64,000 nucleotides of DNA from Rubrivivax sp. (GCA_019635315.1 JAHBZT010000001.1:1286001-1350000), one strand, 5' to 3'; shown: positions 45,815 to 55,722, counted from the first letter of the stretch. A program made the numbers and translations. Notes: generated by a model from the sequence alone, not told the origin.

Positions 45815-46338
45815 GGTGTCTCCGTCGCGCGCCGGGCGGTGCCCAGGCGCGCCTTCAGTTGAGGCAGCAGTCCGCCGGCCTGCACCATGTCGAGCAGGAA
45901 AGCGGGGGTCGGTTCGCAGGGCAGCACCTGGCCGTCGGCGCGCAGGACATGCGCCGCGCATGCGTCGAGGCGCACGTGCTCGCCGTCGGCGATGGTCTCG
46001 GCGCCGGGGCAGCGCAGCAGCAGCAGCCCGACGTTGAAGGCATTGCGGAAGTACAGGCCGCTGAACGACGGCGCGATGACCGCCGCGACACCCAGGTGCA
46101 CCAGCACGCTGGCCGCCTGCTCGCGCGACGAGCCGATGCCGAAGCCGGGGCCGGCGACGAGCACGTCGCCCTGGCGCACGCCGGCGGCAAACTCGGGACG
46201 CACGCCTTCCAGGCAATGGCGCGCGATGACCTCCAGCCCATGCTTCATCGCATGGCCGGGCGCGAGCTGGTCGGTGTCGACCTCGGCCGGCAGGCGCCAG
46301 GCGCGGTGGCCGGTCACGGGGGTTGCCTGCACTCCCAT
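45811..46338 (-). CDS. Aconitase-family hydro-lyase small subunit (LeuD/DmdB-like)
   Basis: A 175-aa swivel-domain subunit: VDTDQLAPGHAMKH, VLVAGPGFGIGSSREQAASVLVHLGVAAVIAPSFSGLYFRNAFNVGLLLL, the hallmark GIGSSREQA loop and NxxNxGL region of LeuD/HacB/DmdB proteins. It pairs with the large subunit encoded upstream (47059-48363), from which it is separated by repeat element E. True leucine-synthesis leuCD usually neighbours leuB; here the setting is catabolic. Start ATG 46338 lies in CTGACATGGG. Confidence 0.87.
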   Translation of the reverse strand: MGVQATPVTGHRAWRLPAEVDTDQLAPGHAMKHGLEVIARHCLEGVRPEFAAGVRQGDVLVAGPGFGIGSSREQAASVLVHLGVAAVIAPSFSGLYFRNAFNVGLLLLRCPGAETIADGEHVRLDACAAHVLRADGQVLPCEPTPAFLLDMVQAGGLLPQLKARLGTARRATETP

Positions 46339-46401
46339 GTCAGCGACTCCGCCGGCCCAGGCACAACCGGGGATGCCAGGGTCGATGCTGGCCGGCGGCT
46401 G

Positions 46402-47038
46402 GCGGCTTGCGGTGCGTTGCGATCGTTCGGCTGGTGTGCAAGCGCCTGCGCATCGCGCCAGGCGGCACCCGCTCCCGGCTCAGGGTTCCGCGGTCGCCGC
46501 CTGCGGCGGCGACTGCCCTGCGCTGCTCGCTTCGGGGTCGCGCCGCCCAACTCACTTCGCTCGCTGCGCTCGCTCCGTTCGGACACCGGCGGCGAGTCAG
46601 TTGTCGAGGCGCGCACTGCGTGCGCGCCGACCCCGAAGCTGCGCTGCTCGGCGCTTCACACATCGCCGGCAGCGGGTACCGCCTGGCGCGAGGTCCACCG
46701 ACAGTGGCATGCGACCTGGTGGAACGCCACCGCCGTGTCGCGAAGCCGCGTGGGGGCAGCCCGCGGCGCCCATGGGAGGCGCCGAGAAGCGCAGGACGCT
46801 TGGCCGCGCGCGCAGCGCGCCTCCCCAACTGACTCGCCGCCGATGTCCGAACGGAGCGAACGAAGTGAGCGAAGTGAGTTGGCGGCGGGCCAAGCGTTCG
46901 AGCATCGCAGGGCAGTCGGCGCGCAGCGCCGACCGCCGGACTCTGGGCGCTGCGGGCTGCCCCCATGCGGCTTCGCTGCGCAAACTCGAGCATGCATGAG
47001 CAGCGCGTCGCAACGAACGTCTGCGACGCGCCGGAAGC
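46402..47038 (-). repeat. Composite palindromic element, copy E (between hydro-lyase subunit genes)
   Basis: Fifth copy, orientation as B and F. It reads GGCTTGCGGTGCGTTGCG at the left and ACGTCTGCGACGCGCC at the right. The right end is 20 nt past the large-subunit stop (on the minus strand), the left end 64 nt before the small-subunit ATG. Inner modules and spacer are almost identical to copy B. The upstream flank (CAGTGAGGC) and downstream flank (CGCTGACATGGG) no longer show a convincing direct repeat. Confidence 0.85.
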
Positions 47039-47058
47039 GGTCAAGTTCGGTGAGTGCC

Positions 47059-48359
47059 TCACTGCAGCACCTCGCGCGCATCCGCGATGCGTCCAAGCAG
47101 CGCCGACGCTGCCACCGTGTACGGCGAGCCGAGGTACACCTGCGCCGTCGCCGCGCCCATGCGGCCGCGGAAGTTGCGGGCGGTGGACGAGATCACGGTG
47201 CTGCCTTCGGGGATCGCGCTGCCGTAGCCGGCGCAGGCGCCGCAGGCGCTGGGCAGCAGCTGCGCGCCGGCCTCCTGCAGGGCCTGGAGCACGCCTTCGC
47301 GTTCGGCCGCGGCGCGGTCCTTCAGGCTGGCGGGCGCCACCAGCAGCTGCACGCCGGCGGCCACCTTGCGGCCGCGCAGCACCTGCGCGGCGGCCCGCAG
47401 ATCGTCGAGCTTGGCGCCGGTGCAGGCACCGATGTAGGCGACGTCCACGGCGGTCGGCGCGAGCGCGCCCACCGGCTGCACGTTGGCCGGGCTGTGCGGC
47501 AGCGCGACCTGCGGCTCCAGCGACGAGGCATCGAACTCGTGGTGCGTGGCCGGCGCGCCGGGGTCGCTCTGCCAGCGCGCCAGCTCGGCTGGCGTGACCT
47601 CGACACCGACCTCGCGCAGCCAGCCCGCGGTGGTCGCGTCGGGGGCCACCAGGCCAACCTGCGCACCCAGCTCGGCGCTCATGTTGCACAGGGTCATGCG
47701 CTCGGCCATCGGCAGTGCCGCGACGGCGTCGCCGGTGTATTCGACGGCCTGGTAGTCGCCGCCGTTCATGCCGAAGCGGCCCAGCATCGCCAGCATCATG
47801 TCCTTGGCCGTCACGCCGGCGGCCAGCCGGCCGGCCCAGTGCATGCGGATCGTGTGCGGCACCTGCAGCCAGATCTCGCCGGTGGTCACCACGCCCAGCA
47901 TCTCGGTCGCGCCGATGCCGAACATGTAGGCGCCGAAGGCGCCGCCGGTGGGCGAATGCGAGTCGCCGCCGACGCAGAACAGCCCCGGCCGCAGATGACC
48001 GGCCTGCGGCAGCACGACATGGCAGATGCCCTGGCCGTCGTGCACATGCGGCAGCGCCTGCTCGCGCGCCCAGTCGCGCGCGAGGCGCACGATGCGGCGC
48101 GACTCGTCGTCGGCCTCGGGCACGTAGTGGTCGATGACCAGCACGACCCGGTCCTTGTCCCAGATCGGCGCGCCCAGCTCGGCCAGCATCGGCGCCAGGC
48201 GGCGCGGGCCGCTGCTGTCGTGGAACATCGCGAGGTCGACGCGGCAGGTCACGATCTCGCCCGGCACGACGCTCGCGCGGCCGGCGGCGCGCGCGACCAG
48301 CTTCTGCGCCAGCGTCTGCGGCGCGGGTGCGGCGGCGGCTCCGGCAGGCATGTCCACGG

Positions 48360-48363
<4 letters not shown>
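47059..48363 (-). CDS. Aconitase-family hydro-lyase large subunit (LeuC/HacA/DmdA-like)
   Basis: A 434-aa large subunit of the two-subunit (HacA/LeuC2) type. TLAQKLVARAAGRASVVPGEIV and VLVIDHYVPEADDESRRIVRLARDWA start the fold; VGGDSHSPTGGAFGAYMFGIGATEM is diagnostic. Three Fe-S cysteines are present: IGACTGAKLDD and SACGACAGYG (CxxC). It should hydrate/dehydrate a hydroxy-dicarboxylate. Its start overlaps the LivF-like stop (ATGA). With the ICL-type lyase downstream it resembles dimethylmaleate hydratase plus dimethylmalate lyase of nicotinate degradation, but the true substrate is unknown. Confidence 0.87.
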
Positions 48364-49070
<707 letters not shown>

Positions 49071-49095
49071 GGCCGGCTCCGCGTCATGCTCGGCA

Positions 49096-49848
49096 TCATG
49101 CGTTCGCCGCCTGCAGCCGCGCCGCGGCGCCGTGGCCCAGGTAGGCCTCGATCACGCGCTCGTCGGCGGTCACCTCGGCCGGCGTGCCGCTGGCGATCAG
49201 CTGGCCCTGCGCCAGCACCCACACGTGCTCGGCCAGGTTCATCACCGCCTGCATCACGTGCTCGATCATCAGCACCGTCACGCCGCCCTCGGCGATGCGC
49301 CGCACGACCGGGATCATCTCCGCGATCTCCTGCGGGTTGAGCCCGGCCAGCACCTCGTCCAGCAGCAGCAGCCGCGGCCGCGTGGCGAGCGCGCGCGCCA
49401 GCTCCAGCCGCTTGCGGCCGGCCACCGTCAGGTCGCCGGCCGGCTTGTCCAGCTGCGCCGCCAGGCCGACCTGCTGCGCGACCTGCTCGGCCTGGGCCAG
49501 CGCGGCCGCGCGCCGCGGCTCGTGCAGGTGGGCGCCGACGGCGATGTTCTCGCGCACGGTCTGCGCGGCGAAGGGCTGCACGATCTGGAAGGTGCGCGTC
49601 ATGCCGGCGCGTGCATTGAGGTGCGGCGCGCGGCCGGTGATGTCCTGGCCGTCGAACAGCACCTGGCCGGCGTCGGGCTTCAGGAAGCCCGACATCAGCG
49701 CGAACAGCGTCGTCTTGCCGGCGCCGTTGGGGCCGATCAGCGCACTCAGCGTGCCGGCGCGCACGTCGAGGCTGACGTCCTGCACCGCGCGCAGGCCGCC
49801 GAAGGCGATGCTCAGGCCGCGCAGGGCCAGCAGCGGCGACTCAGCCAT
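49096..49848 (-). CDS. livG: Branched-chain-type ABC transporter ATPase LivG
   Basis: A 250-aa ATPase with Walker A IGPNGAGKTT, the switch region MTRTFQIVQPFAAQTVRENIAVGAHLH, signature LTVAGRKRLELARAL (degenerate, as usual in LivG), Walker B LLLDEVLAGLNPQE, and MIEHVMQAVMNLAEHVWVLAQGQLIASGTPAEV. It ends AYLGHGAAARLQAANA. Start ATG 49848 overlaps the livM stop by 8 nt. Same transport system as its neighbours. Confidence 0.92.
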   Translation of the reverse strand: MAESPLLALRGLSIAFGGLRAVQDVSLDVRAGTLSALIGPNGAGKTTLFALMSGFLKPDAGQVLFDGQDITGRAPHLNARAGMTRTFQIVQPFAAQTVRENIAVGAHLHEPRRAAALAQAEQVAQQVGLAAQLDKPAGDLTVAGRKRLELARALATRPRLLLLDEVLAGLNPQEIAEMIPVVRRIAEGGVTVLMIEHVMQAVMNLAEHVWVLAQGQLIASGTPAEVTADERVIEAYLGHGAAARLQAANA

Positions 49849-50803
49849 CGCGCCGCTTCCACAGCTCGCGCACCGAGCGGCCCATGCCGGCCAGCCCGCG
49901 CGGCAGGAACATCACGATCAGCACCAGCACGACGCCGTAGATGACCATGTTCAGCCCCGGCAGCTGGCCGAACAGGTTGCGCGTCAGGTCGGCCAGCAGG
50001 TGCAGCAACGCGGCGCCCAGCAGCGGTCCCCACAGCGTGCCCATGCCGCCGACGATGGCGCCGACCAGCGCCTCCACCGAGACATGCGGGCCGAACGCGA
50101 TGCCGGGGTCGATGTACTGGAAGACCTGCAGGTAGAAGGCGCCGGCCGCGCCCATGAAGGCGGCCGACAGCGTGATCGCGCCGAGCTTGGTGCGCAGCGG
50201 GTCGACGCCGACCGCGCGCGCGGCGTCCTCGTTGTCGCGCACCGCCTGCAGCTGCGCGCCGAAGCGCGAGTGGCGCAGCCACACGGTGACCAGCAGCGCG
50301 GCGACGACGAAGCCCAGCACGAGCGCGATGTAGCCCTTGCGCGAGCCGAACTGCAGGTTGGCGGCCGACTCGCGCAGCGGCAGCATCAGCCCGACGCCGC
50401 CGCCGGTGAACTCCACCGACACCGCGAGGATGCGGAAGACCTCGGCGAAGGCCAGCGTGACGAGCGCGAAATACGAGCCCTTGAGGCCGTAGCGGAAGGT
50501 CAGCGCACCGACGAACAGCCCCACTGCCGCCGCGACCACGACCGCCAGCGCCAGCGCGAACCAGGCGTCGAGCCCGCCCTGCAGCTGTGCCACGGCCTGC
50601 ACGTAGGCACCGCAACCGAAGAACAGCGCGTGCCCGAACGAGAACTGGCCGCCGTAGCCGCCCAGGAGGTTCCAGGCCTGGGCCAGCAGCGCGGCGTACA
50701 GCGTCATCATCACGAAGTTGAGCCAGACGCCGGAATCCAGCACCCAGGTCAGCGCCGCGATGGCCAGCGCGAAGGCGGCGACGAGCGCGAGGTCGCGGCG
50801 CAT
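49841..50803 (-). CDS. livM: Branched-chain-type ABC transporter permease LivM
   Basis: A 320-aa permease with about 9-10 hydrophobic segments. YAALLAQAWNLLGGYGGQFSFGHALFFGCGAYVQA is the LivM signature, and VALTLAFAEVFR-like ALVTLAFAEVFRILAV and FMGAAGAFYLQVFQYIDPGIAFGPHVSVEALVGAIVGGMGTLWGPLLGA confirm it. It forms the membrane channel with LivH. Starts 6 nt after the livH stop. Confidence 0.92.
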   Translation of the reverse strand: MRRDLALVAAFALAIAALTWVLDSGVWLNFVMMTLYAALLAQAWNLLGGYGGQFSFGHALFFGCGAYVQAVAQLQGGLDAWFALALAVVVAAAVGLFVGALTFRYGLKGSYFALVTLAFAEVFRILAVSVEFTGGGVGLMLPLRESAANLQFGSRKGYIALVLGFVVAALLVTVWLRHSRFGAQLQAVRDNEDAARAVGVDPLRTKLGAITLSAAFMGAAGAFYLQVFQYIDPGIAFGPHVSVEALVGAIVGGMGTLWGPLLGAALLHLLADLTRNLFGQLPGLNMVIYGVVLVLIVMFLPRGLAGMGRSVRELWKRRDG

Positions 50804-50809
50804 GCGGCT

Positions 50810-51682
50810 TCAGGCCCTGGCGCCGAACAGGCCCTGCGGCCGGAACAGCAGCACCGCGATGAAGATTGCGAAGATGCCGATCTGGCCCAGAGACTCGCCG
50901 AGGAACAGGCCGCCCAGCGACTCGACGACGCCGATCAGCAGCCCGCCGAGCAGCGCGCCGGCGAAGCTGCCCATGCCGCCGAGCACGACGATCGTGAAGG
51001 CCACCAGCACGAAGCCGCTGCCGACCTGCGGGTTGACATAGTAGGCCGGCAGCAGAAAGCAGGCCGCCGCGCCCAGGCAGGCCAGGCCGATGCCGAAGCA
51101 CATCGCGTAGACATGGTCGACGTCGATGCCCATCAGCTTGGCGCCCTGCTTCTCTTTCGCCACGGCGCGGATCGCGCGCCCGAGGTCGGTGCGCGTGACC
51201 ACCCACAGCAGCAGCGCCGAGGTGGCCAGCGCGCCGGCGAAGGCGACCAGCTTGGGCAGCGCGATCAGCGCCGGGCCGATCGCCACGGTGCTCAGCGTGT
51301 AGGCGGTCTCGATCGTGCGCGTGTCGCTGCGGAAGAGCATCAGCGCCAGGTTCTCCAGCACGATGGACAGGCCCAGCGTGACGAGCAGGATGTTCTCGTC
51401 CTTGCCGTGGCTGGCGCGGTTGACGATGCCGCGCTGCAGCGCGTAGCCGAGCGCGAACATGCCGGGCACGACCAGCGGCAGCGCCAGGTAGGGGTCCACG
51501 TCGAGATGCGTCTTCAGCAGGTAGACGGCATACAGCGCCACCATCAGCGCCGCGCCATGCGCGAAGTTGATGATGTGCAGCACGCCGTAGATCAGCGTCA
51601 GGCCGAGCGCGATCAGCGCGTAGACCGCACCGGTGGTCAGCCCGTTGAGGACCGACGGAAAGAGGATCGCGAAGTCGAGCAC
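50810..51682 (-). CDS. livH: Branched-chain-type ABC transporter permease LivH
   Basis: A 290-aa permease starting MLDFAILFPSVLNGLTTGAVYALIALGLTLIYGVLHIINFAHGA, the standard LivH opening. Further motifs: RAIRAVAKEKQGAKLMGIDVDHVYAMCFGIGLACLGAAACFLLP and GGMGSFAGALLGGLLIGVVESLGGLFLGESLGQI. Preceded by a 79-nt gap with a perfect 20-bp palindrome after the binding-protein gene. Confidence 0.92.
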   Translation of the reverse strand: MLDFAILFPSVLNGLTTGAVYALIALGLTLIYGVLHIINFAHGAALMVALYAVYLLKTHLDVDPYLALPLVVPGMFALGYALQRGIVNRASHGKDENILLVTLGLSIVLENLALMLFRSDTRTIETAYTLSTVAIGPALIALPKLVAFAGALATSALLLWVVTRTDLGRAIRAVAKEKQGAKLMGIDVDHVYAMCFGIGLACLGAAACFLLPAYYVNPQVGSGFVLVAFTIVVLGGMGSFAGALLGGLLIGVVESLGGLFLGESLGQIGIFAIFIAVLLFRPQGLFGARA

Positions 51683-51716
51683 GGGGCGGGCAGGGGACGC
51701 CGAGGGTGTGCGCGCG

Positions 51717-51736
51717 CGCCGGCCGCGCGGCCGGCG
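51717..51736 (-). terminator. Perfect 20-bp palindrome between binding-protein and livH genes
   Basis: CGCCGGCCGC followed by its exact complement GCGGCCGGCG, with more GC-rich flanking pairs. No U-run. Probably an intra-operon stem-loop giving more binding protein than permease; compare the stem at 10744-10774. Confidence 0.45.
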
Positions 51737-51761
51737 GCCACGGCGGCGACGCGCGCCGGGT

Positions 51762-52961
51762 TCAGGCGCGCAGCGGGAATACCGGGTCGGCCTCGCGGTA
51801 CTCGCGCGGCACGATGACGCGGATGTCGCCCTTGATGACCTGGGTCATCAGCGGCTGCGCACCCTGGTTTTGGCCGTTCACGAACTTCGTCGGGCCGTAG
51901 GGCATCAGGTGGTCGGCGAAGCTGCTCTTCTCCAGCGCGTCGACGATGGCGGCGCGGTCGGTGCTCTTCGCGCGCTCGATCGCGTCGGCCAGCAGCATGG
52001 TCGCCGTGTAGGTCATGAAGACCTCGTAGGTGAAGAACAGGCCCTTGGCCTCGACGCGGCGGCGCAGCGCGGCGCTGCGCGGGTCCTTGGGGTTGAACCA
52101 GTGGTTGCAGTCGATGATGCCGTTGGCGGCGTCCGGGAACTCCTTCAGGAACTTGTAGCTCGACGCCGCGCCGCCCAGCACCGAGTAGATGGCCTTGGGC
52201 GTCACGCGCTGCTGCTGCATCGTGCGCACCAGCAGCGCGTATTCGTTGTAGTAGTTGGCCGGGATCACGATGTCGGGGTTGACCGACTTCATGCGCAGCA
52301 CGATGTTGTTGAAGTCGCGCGTCGGGTTGGCGTGCTTGATGACCTCGCGCACCTCGAAGCCGAAGCCCGGCAGCTCGCGCGACAGCAGGTTGGCGGTGCC
52401 GGTGCCGAACAGGCTCTCCTCGTGGATGATCATCACGGTCTTCGCCGGCTTGCCGGCCACCGTGTTGAGCACGTGCAGGTTGTTGACCGCGACCTGCGCG
52501 CAGGTCGCGTAGCCGGGGCCGAAGCGGAAGGTGTTCTTCAGCCCGCGCTGCACGATCTGGTCGGCGACGCCGACGTCCACCACGTGCGGCAGGTTGTACT
52601 TGGCCGCGGCCTGCGTGGTGGCCAGGCAGATCGCGCTGGCGAAGGCGCCGACGACGGCCGAGCAGCCGGCCTCGTTCATCTTCTCGATCTCGGCGGCGCC
52701 GGCCTGCGGCGTGCTCTGCGCGTCGCCCAGCATCACGTCCAGCTTGGCGCCGCCCAGGCTGCGGATGCCGTTGCGGTTGATGTCCTCGATGGCCAGCAGC
52801 GCGCCTTCGCGGCACTGCTGGCCGGAATAGGCCAGCGCGCCCGTCACCGGGTGCAGGATGCCGACCTTGACCGGCCGCGGCTGCGCGCCGCCGACCAGCG
52901 GGAAGGCCAGGGCGGAGGCCCCGGCCGCGGTGTGCTGCAGGAACTGGCGACGGTTGCTCAT
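51762..52961 (-). CDS. ABC transporter substrate-binding protein (LivJ/AmiC-like)
   Basis: A 399-aa periplasmic binding protein with an RR-containing signal peptide (MSNRRQFLQHTAAGASALAFPLVGGA). Mature part: VKVGILHPVTGALAYSGQQCREGALLAIEDINRNGIRSLGGAKLDVMLGDAQSTPQAGAAEIEKM, the Leu/Ile/Val-binding family pattern; ADQIVQRGLKNTFRFGPGYAT resembles relatives annotated for urea/amide compounds. Start ATG 52961 has GAGGAGAG upstream. It lies 26 nt after the gntR gene and before livH, so it belongs to the same operon. Confidence 0.9.
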   Translation of the reverse strand: MSNRRQFLQHTAAGASALAFPLVGGAQPRPVKVGILHPVTGALAYSGQQCREGALLAIEDINRNGIRSLGGAKLDVMLGDAQSTPQAGAAEIEKMNEAGCSAVVGAFASAICLATTQAAAKYNLPHVVDVGVADQIVQRGLKNTFRFGPGYATCAQVAVNNLHVLNTVAGKPAKTVMIIHEESLFGTGTANLLSRELPGFGFEVREVIKHANPTRDFNNIVLRMKSVNPDIVIPANYYNEYALLVRTMQQQRVTPKAIYSVLGGAASSYKFLKEFPDAANGIIDCNHWFNPKDPRSAALRRRVEAKGLFFTYEVFMTYTATMLLADAIERAKSTDRAAIVDALEKSSFADHLMPYGPTKFVNGQNQGAQPLMTQVIKGDIRVIVPREYREADPVFPLRA

Positions 52962-52987
52962 GGTGCGCTCTCCTCGAGGCTCGGGGG

Positions 52988-53767
52988 TCAATGGAACTGC
53001 GCGGACAGCTCGGTGCTGACCCACAGCTTGGCGTCGATGCCGCCGACTCGCGACAGCTGCATGCGGTACTGGTAGCGGTCGGGGCGGTACAGGCCGTGCA
53101 GCCACTGCACCGGGCGCTCGTCGCCGTCGCGCACGAGCCGCGTCACCGCCAGCAGCGCCGAGCCGACCGGCACGTCGAGGTGGCGCGCGGTGGCTGCGTC
53201 GGCGAGCTGCGCGGAGATCGTCTGCACCGCGCTGCCGATGTGCACGCCGGCTTCCTCCAGCAGCACGAGCAGCGGCTTGCGCGCCAGCTCGCGCGCGCCG
53301 AAGCCGCGCGCCAGCGATGCGGGCACCTGCGTGGTGATCAGCGACAGCGGCCCCTGGGCCGTGGAGCGCACGCGCCGCGCCTGCTGCACCGGCGTGCCGG
53401 GGGCCAGCTGCAGCGCGGCGGCGACCGCGGTACCGGCCGGCACGGTGCTGCATTCCAGCACCTTGACCGAGGTGCGCAGGCCGACGTTGACGATGTTCTC
53501 GAGCAGGCCGGTCAGGCGGGCGCCGGCGGCGCGCGCCGGGGCCGGTGCCGGCGCGCGCGGCATGGTGCCGCGGCCGGGGGCGCGCTCGATCAGCCCTTCG
53601 TCCTCGAGCTGCGCCAGCGCCTTGCGCACGGTGACGCGCGCGACGCCGAACTGGTCGGCCAGCGCCAGCTCGCCGGGCAGGCCATCGGCGAAGCGGCCCT
53701 CCTGCAACTGCTCGCGCAGCACCAGGTAGACCTGGTGGTACTTGGGCAGTGGCAGGCTGGCACCCAT
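52988..53767 (-). CDS. GntR-family (HutC/UTRA type) transcriptional regulator
   Basis: A 259-aa regulator. N-terminal winged helix: LPKYHQVYLVLREQLQEGRFADGLPGELALADQFGVARVTVRKALAQLEDEGLIERAPGRGT. The C-terminal UTRA ligand domain spans about 90-255 (QARRVRSTAQGPLSLITTQVPASLARGF, DVPVGSALLAVTRLVRDGDERPVQWLHGLYRPDRYQYRMQL). It heads the transporter/catabolic operon. A perfect TGTCCT-N6-AGGACA palindrome at 53797-53814 lies just upstream and is the likely autoregulatory operator. ATG 53767 (MGASLPLPKYHQV) is chosen; GTG 53788 is possible. Confidence 0.88.
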   Translation of the reverse strand: MGASLPLPKYHQVYLVLREQLQEGRFADGLPGELALADQFGVARVTVRKALAQLEDEGLIERAPGRGTMPRAPAPAPARAAGARLTGLLENIVNVGLRTSVKVLECSTVPAGTAVAAALQLAPGTPVQQARRVRSTAQGPLSLITTQVPASLARGFGARELARKPLLVLLEEAGVHIGSAVQTISAQLADAATARHLDVPVGSALLAVTRLVRDGDERPVQWLHGLYRPDRYQYRMQLSRVGGIDAKLWVSTELSAQFH

Positions 53768-53788
53768 GGCGGCTGCGCATCTGAGCAC

Positions 53789-53814
53789 TGTCCTAATGTC
53801 CTGTCAATAGGACA
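53789..53814. promoter_or_regulatory. GntR operator and promoter of the gntR-liv catabolic operon
   Basis: TGTCCTGTCAATAGGACA (53797-53814) is a perfect 6-6-6 palindrome; a third half-site TGTCCT occurs at 53789-53794. TTGACA (minus strand, 53802-53807), a perfect -35 hexamer, lies inside the palindrome, with TCAGAT 17 nt downstream as a weak -10. Repressor binding would block the promoter directly. Confidence 0.6.
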
Positions 53815-53872
53815 AAGCCCGCCGGCCGGTTGGCGCAGCGGGGCAGCCGCTCCGACGCACCGATGCCGGCGC

Positions 53873-53886
53873 GCCGTCGCGACGGC
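53873..53886 (-). terminator. Stem-loop after fliR (end of the flagellar operon)
   Basis: GCCGTC-GC-GACGGC lies 3-17 nt past the fliR stop on the minus strand. A short perfect stem without a U-run; it may mark the end of the fli transcript before the gntR promoter. Confidence 0.35.
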
Positions 53887-53889
53887 CGC

Positions 53890-54663
53890 TCAGCGGAACT
53901 GCTCGAGCAGCTTCTCCAGCGTCATCGTGAACGGCGCCTGCAGGGCCGGCAGCGTCATCAACAGGCCGAGCAGGCCCACGCTCAGCGTGACCGGGAAACC
54001 GATCGCGAAGATGTTGATCTGCGGCGCGACGCGCGAGATCGCGCCCAGCACCAGGTTGACGAACAGCAGCATCGTGACCAGCGGCAGCGCGATCCACAGC
54101 CCGGTGGCGAAGATCTCCGCGCCCCAGCGCTGCGGCTGCATCTGGCGCAGGAAGGCGAAGGGTTCGGGGCCGACCGGGAAGGCGCTGAAGCTCTGCACCA
54201 GCGCCGCGATGACGATCAGGTGGCCGCCCATCACGATGAAGAGCCAGGCCACCATGGTGCCGAAGAAGCGGCTGCTCGCGGTGGCGGCGCTGGCCGAGAC
54301 GGGGTCGAAGAAGCCGGCGAAGTTCAGGCCCATCTGCAGGCCGACGACCTCGCCGGCAAACTCCACCGCCGCGAAGACCACGCGCACCGCGAAGCCCAGC
54401 GCGAGGCCGATGACCAGCTGCTGCGCGACCAGCAGCAGCGACAGCGGCGAGCCGAGCGCGATGGCGGCGACCTCGGGTGCCGGCGGCGGCAGCGTGGGCT
54501 GCGCGGCGATGGCGATCAGCGCCGCGAGCGCGATGCGCACGCGCACCGGCACCGTGCGCGTGCCCAGCACGGGCAGCGACGTGAACAGCGCCAGCGCGCG
54601 CAGGAAGGGCCAGACCAGCGGCGTGATCCAGGCCGCGATCTGCGCCTCGCTGAACGAGATCAT
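53890..54663 (-). CDS. fliR: Flagellar export apparatus protein FliR
   Basis: A 257-aa membrane protein: MISFSEAQIAAWITPLVWPFLRALALFTSLPVLG, GEVVGLQMGLNFAGFFDPVSA, LAINGHLIVI-like MVAWLFIVMGGHLIVIAALVQSFSAFPVG and LGAISRVAPQINIFAIGFPVTLSVGLLGLLMTLP, all FliR hallmarks with about six membrane segments. It forms part of the FliPQR export gate in the basal body. Last gene of the fli operon here; starts 28 nt after fliQ. Confidence 0.95.
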   Translation of the reverse strand: MISFSEAQIAAWITPLVWPFLRALALFTSLPVLGTRTVPVRVRIALAALIAIAAQPTLPPPAPEVAAIALGSPLSLLLVAQQLVIGLALGFAVRVVFAAVEFAGEVVGLQMGLNFAGFFDPVSASAATASSRFFGTMVAWLFIVMGGHLIVIAALVQSFSAFPVGPEPFAFLRQMQPQRWGAEIFATGLWIALPLVTMLLFVNLVLGAISRVAPQINIFAIGFPVTLSVGLLGLLMTLPALQAPFTMTLEKLLEQFR

Positions 54664-54691
54664 CGCGGGACCGGCGAGCCGCCGTGCGCGC

Positions 54692-54961
54692 TCAGCCGAC
54701 GGCCGACGGGATCGCCAGCAGCGTGCTGCGCACGAACTCGACCAGCGTCGACAGCATCCACGGCCCGGCGATGCCCAGCACGACGACGGCGCCGACGATC
54801 TTGGGCACGAAGGACAGCGTGGCCTCGTTGATCTGCGTGGCGGCCTGGAAGATGCTGACCGCCAGGCCGATGACGAGCACCACCGCCAGCACCGGCGCGG
54901 CGACCATCAGCAGAATGCCCAGGCCATGCTGGCCGGCGGCGAGAACCTGTTGTGCGTCCAT
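54692..54961 (-). CDS. fliQ: Flagellar export apparatus protein FliQ
   Basis: An 89-aa protein with two membrane helices: MDAQQVLAAGQHGLGILLMVAAPVLAVVLVIGLAVSIFQAATQINEATLSFVPKIVGAVVVL, the FliQ signature ATQINE.TLSF.PK. It is part of the FliPQR gate. Its ATG lies in the 10-bp sequence ACCTGACATG that is repeated on the far side of element F at the fliP stop, suggesting fliP and fliQ originally met as TGACATG. Confidence 0.95.
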   Translation of the reverse strand: MDAQQVLAAGQHGLGILLMVAAPVLAVVLVIGLAVSIFQAATQINEATLSFVPKIVGAVVVLGIAGPWMLSTLVEFVRSTLLAIPSAVG

Positions 54962-54968
54962 GTCAGGT

Positions 54969-55718
54969 GCTCCAGCGAACGGCGCGTGTGCCGCGGCGCT
55001 CGATGTGGTTGTGCGATGCGGATGACGGCTTGCGGAGCAAAGCGGACGCTTTTTCCGCGTGCACTTGCTCGCGAGTTGCAGGGACTCGTTCGGTCTGCAA
55101 GCGCCTGCGCATCGCGCCAGGCGGTACCCGCTGCCGGCTCAGGGTTCCGCGGTCGACGCCTTCGGCGTCGACTGCCCTGCGCTGCTCGCTTCGGGGTCGC
55201 GCCGCCCAACTCACTTCGCTCGCTGCGCTCGCTCCGTTCGGACACCGGCGGCGAGTCAGTTGTCGAGGCGCGCACTGCGTGCGCGCCGACCCCGAAGCTG
55301 CGCTGCTCGGCGCTCCACACATCGCCGGCAGCGGGTGCCGCCTGGCGCGAGGCCCACCGACAGTGGCATGCGACCTGGTGGAACGCCACCACCGTGTCGC
55401 GAAGCCGCGTGGGGGCAGCCCGCAGCGCCCATGGGAGGCGCCGAGAAGCGCAGGGATCCTGGCCGCGCGCGCAGCGCGCCTCCAAGACTGACTCGCCGCC
55501 GGTGTCCGAGCGCAGCGAACGAAGTGAGCGAAGTGAGTTGGCGGCGGGCCAGGAGACCGAGCATCGCAGGGCAGTCGGCGCGCAGCGCCGACCGCCGGAC
55601 TCTGGGCGCTGCGGGCTGCCCCCACGCGGCTTCGCTGCGCCAATACCGACACGCACGCACAACGCAGCTCCGCGAACGACTGCAAAGCGCCGCAAGCCGC
55701 CCCGTGCCTCGGGTGCTT
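54969..55718 (-). mobile_element. Composite palindromic element, copy F, with 10-bp target duplication (between fliP and fliQ)
   Basis: Sixth copy, orientation as B and E. An exact direct repeat CATGTCAGGT (plus strand; 54959-54968 and 55719-55728) encloses about 750 bp. The conserved outer inverted repeat starts GGCTTGCGGAGC near 55027 and ends GCGCCGCAAGCC near 55700. The inner modules, bounded by GCGCCAGGCGGTACCCGC and GCGAAGCCGCGTGGGGGC inverted pairs, are complete. The right 90 bp matches the left end of copy C. Excising one repeat plus the element would restore a compact fliP-TGAC-ATG-fliQ junction. No transposase is encoded, so it would have to move by enzymes from elsewhere. Confidence 0.85.
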
Positions 55719-55722
55719 CATG

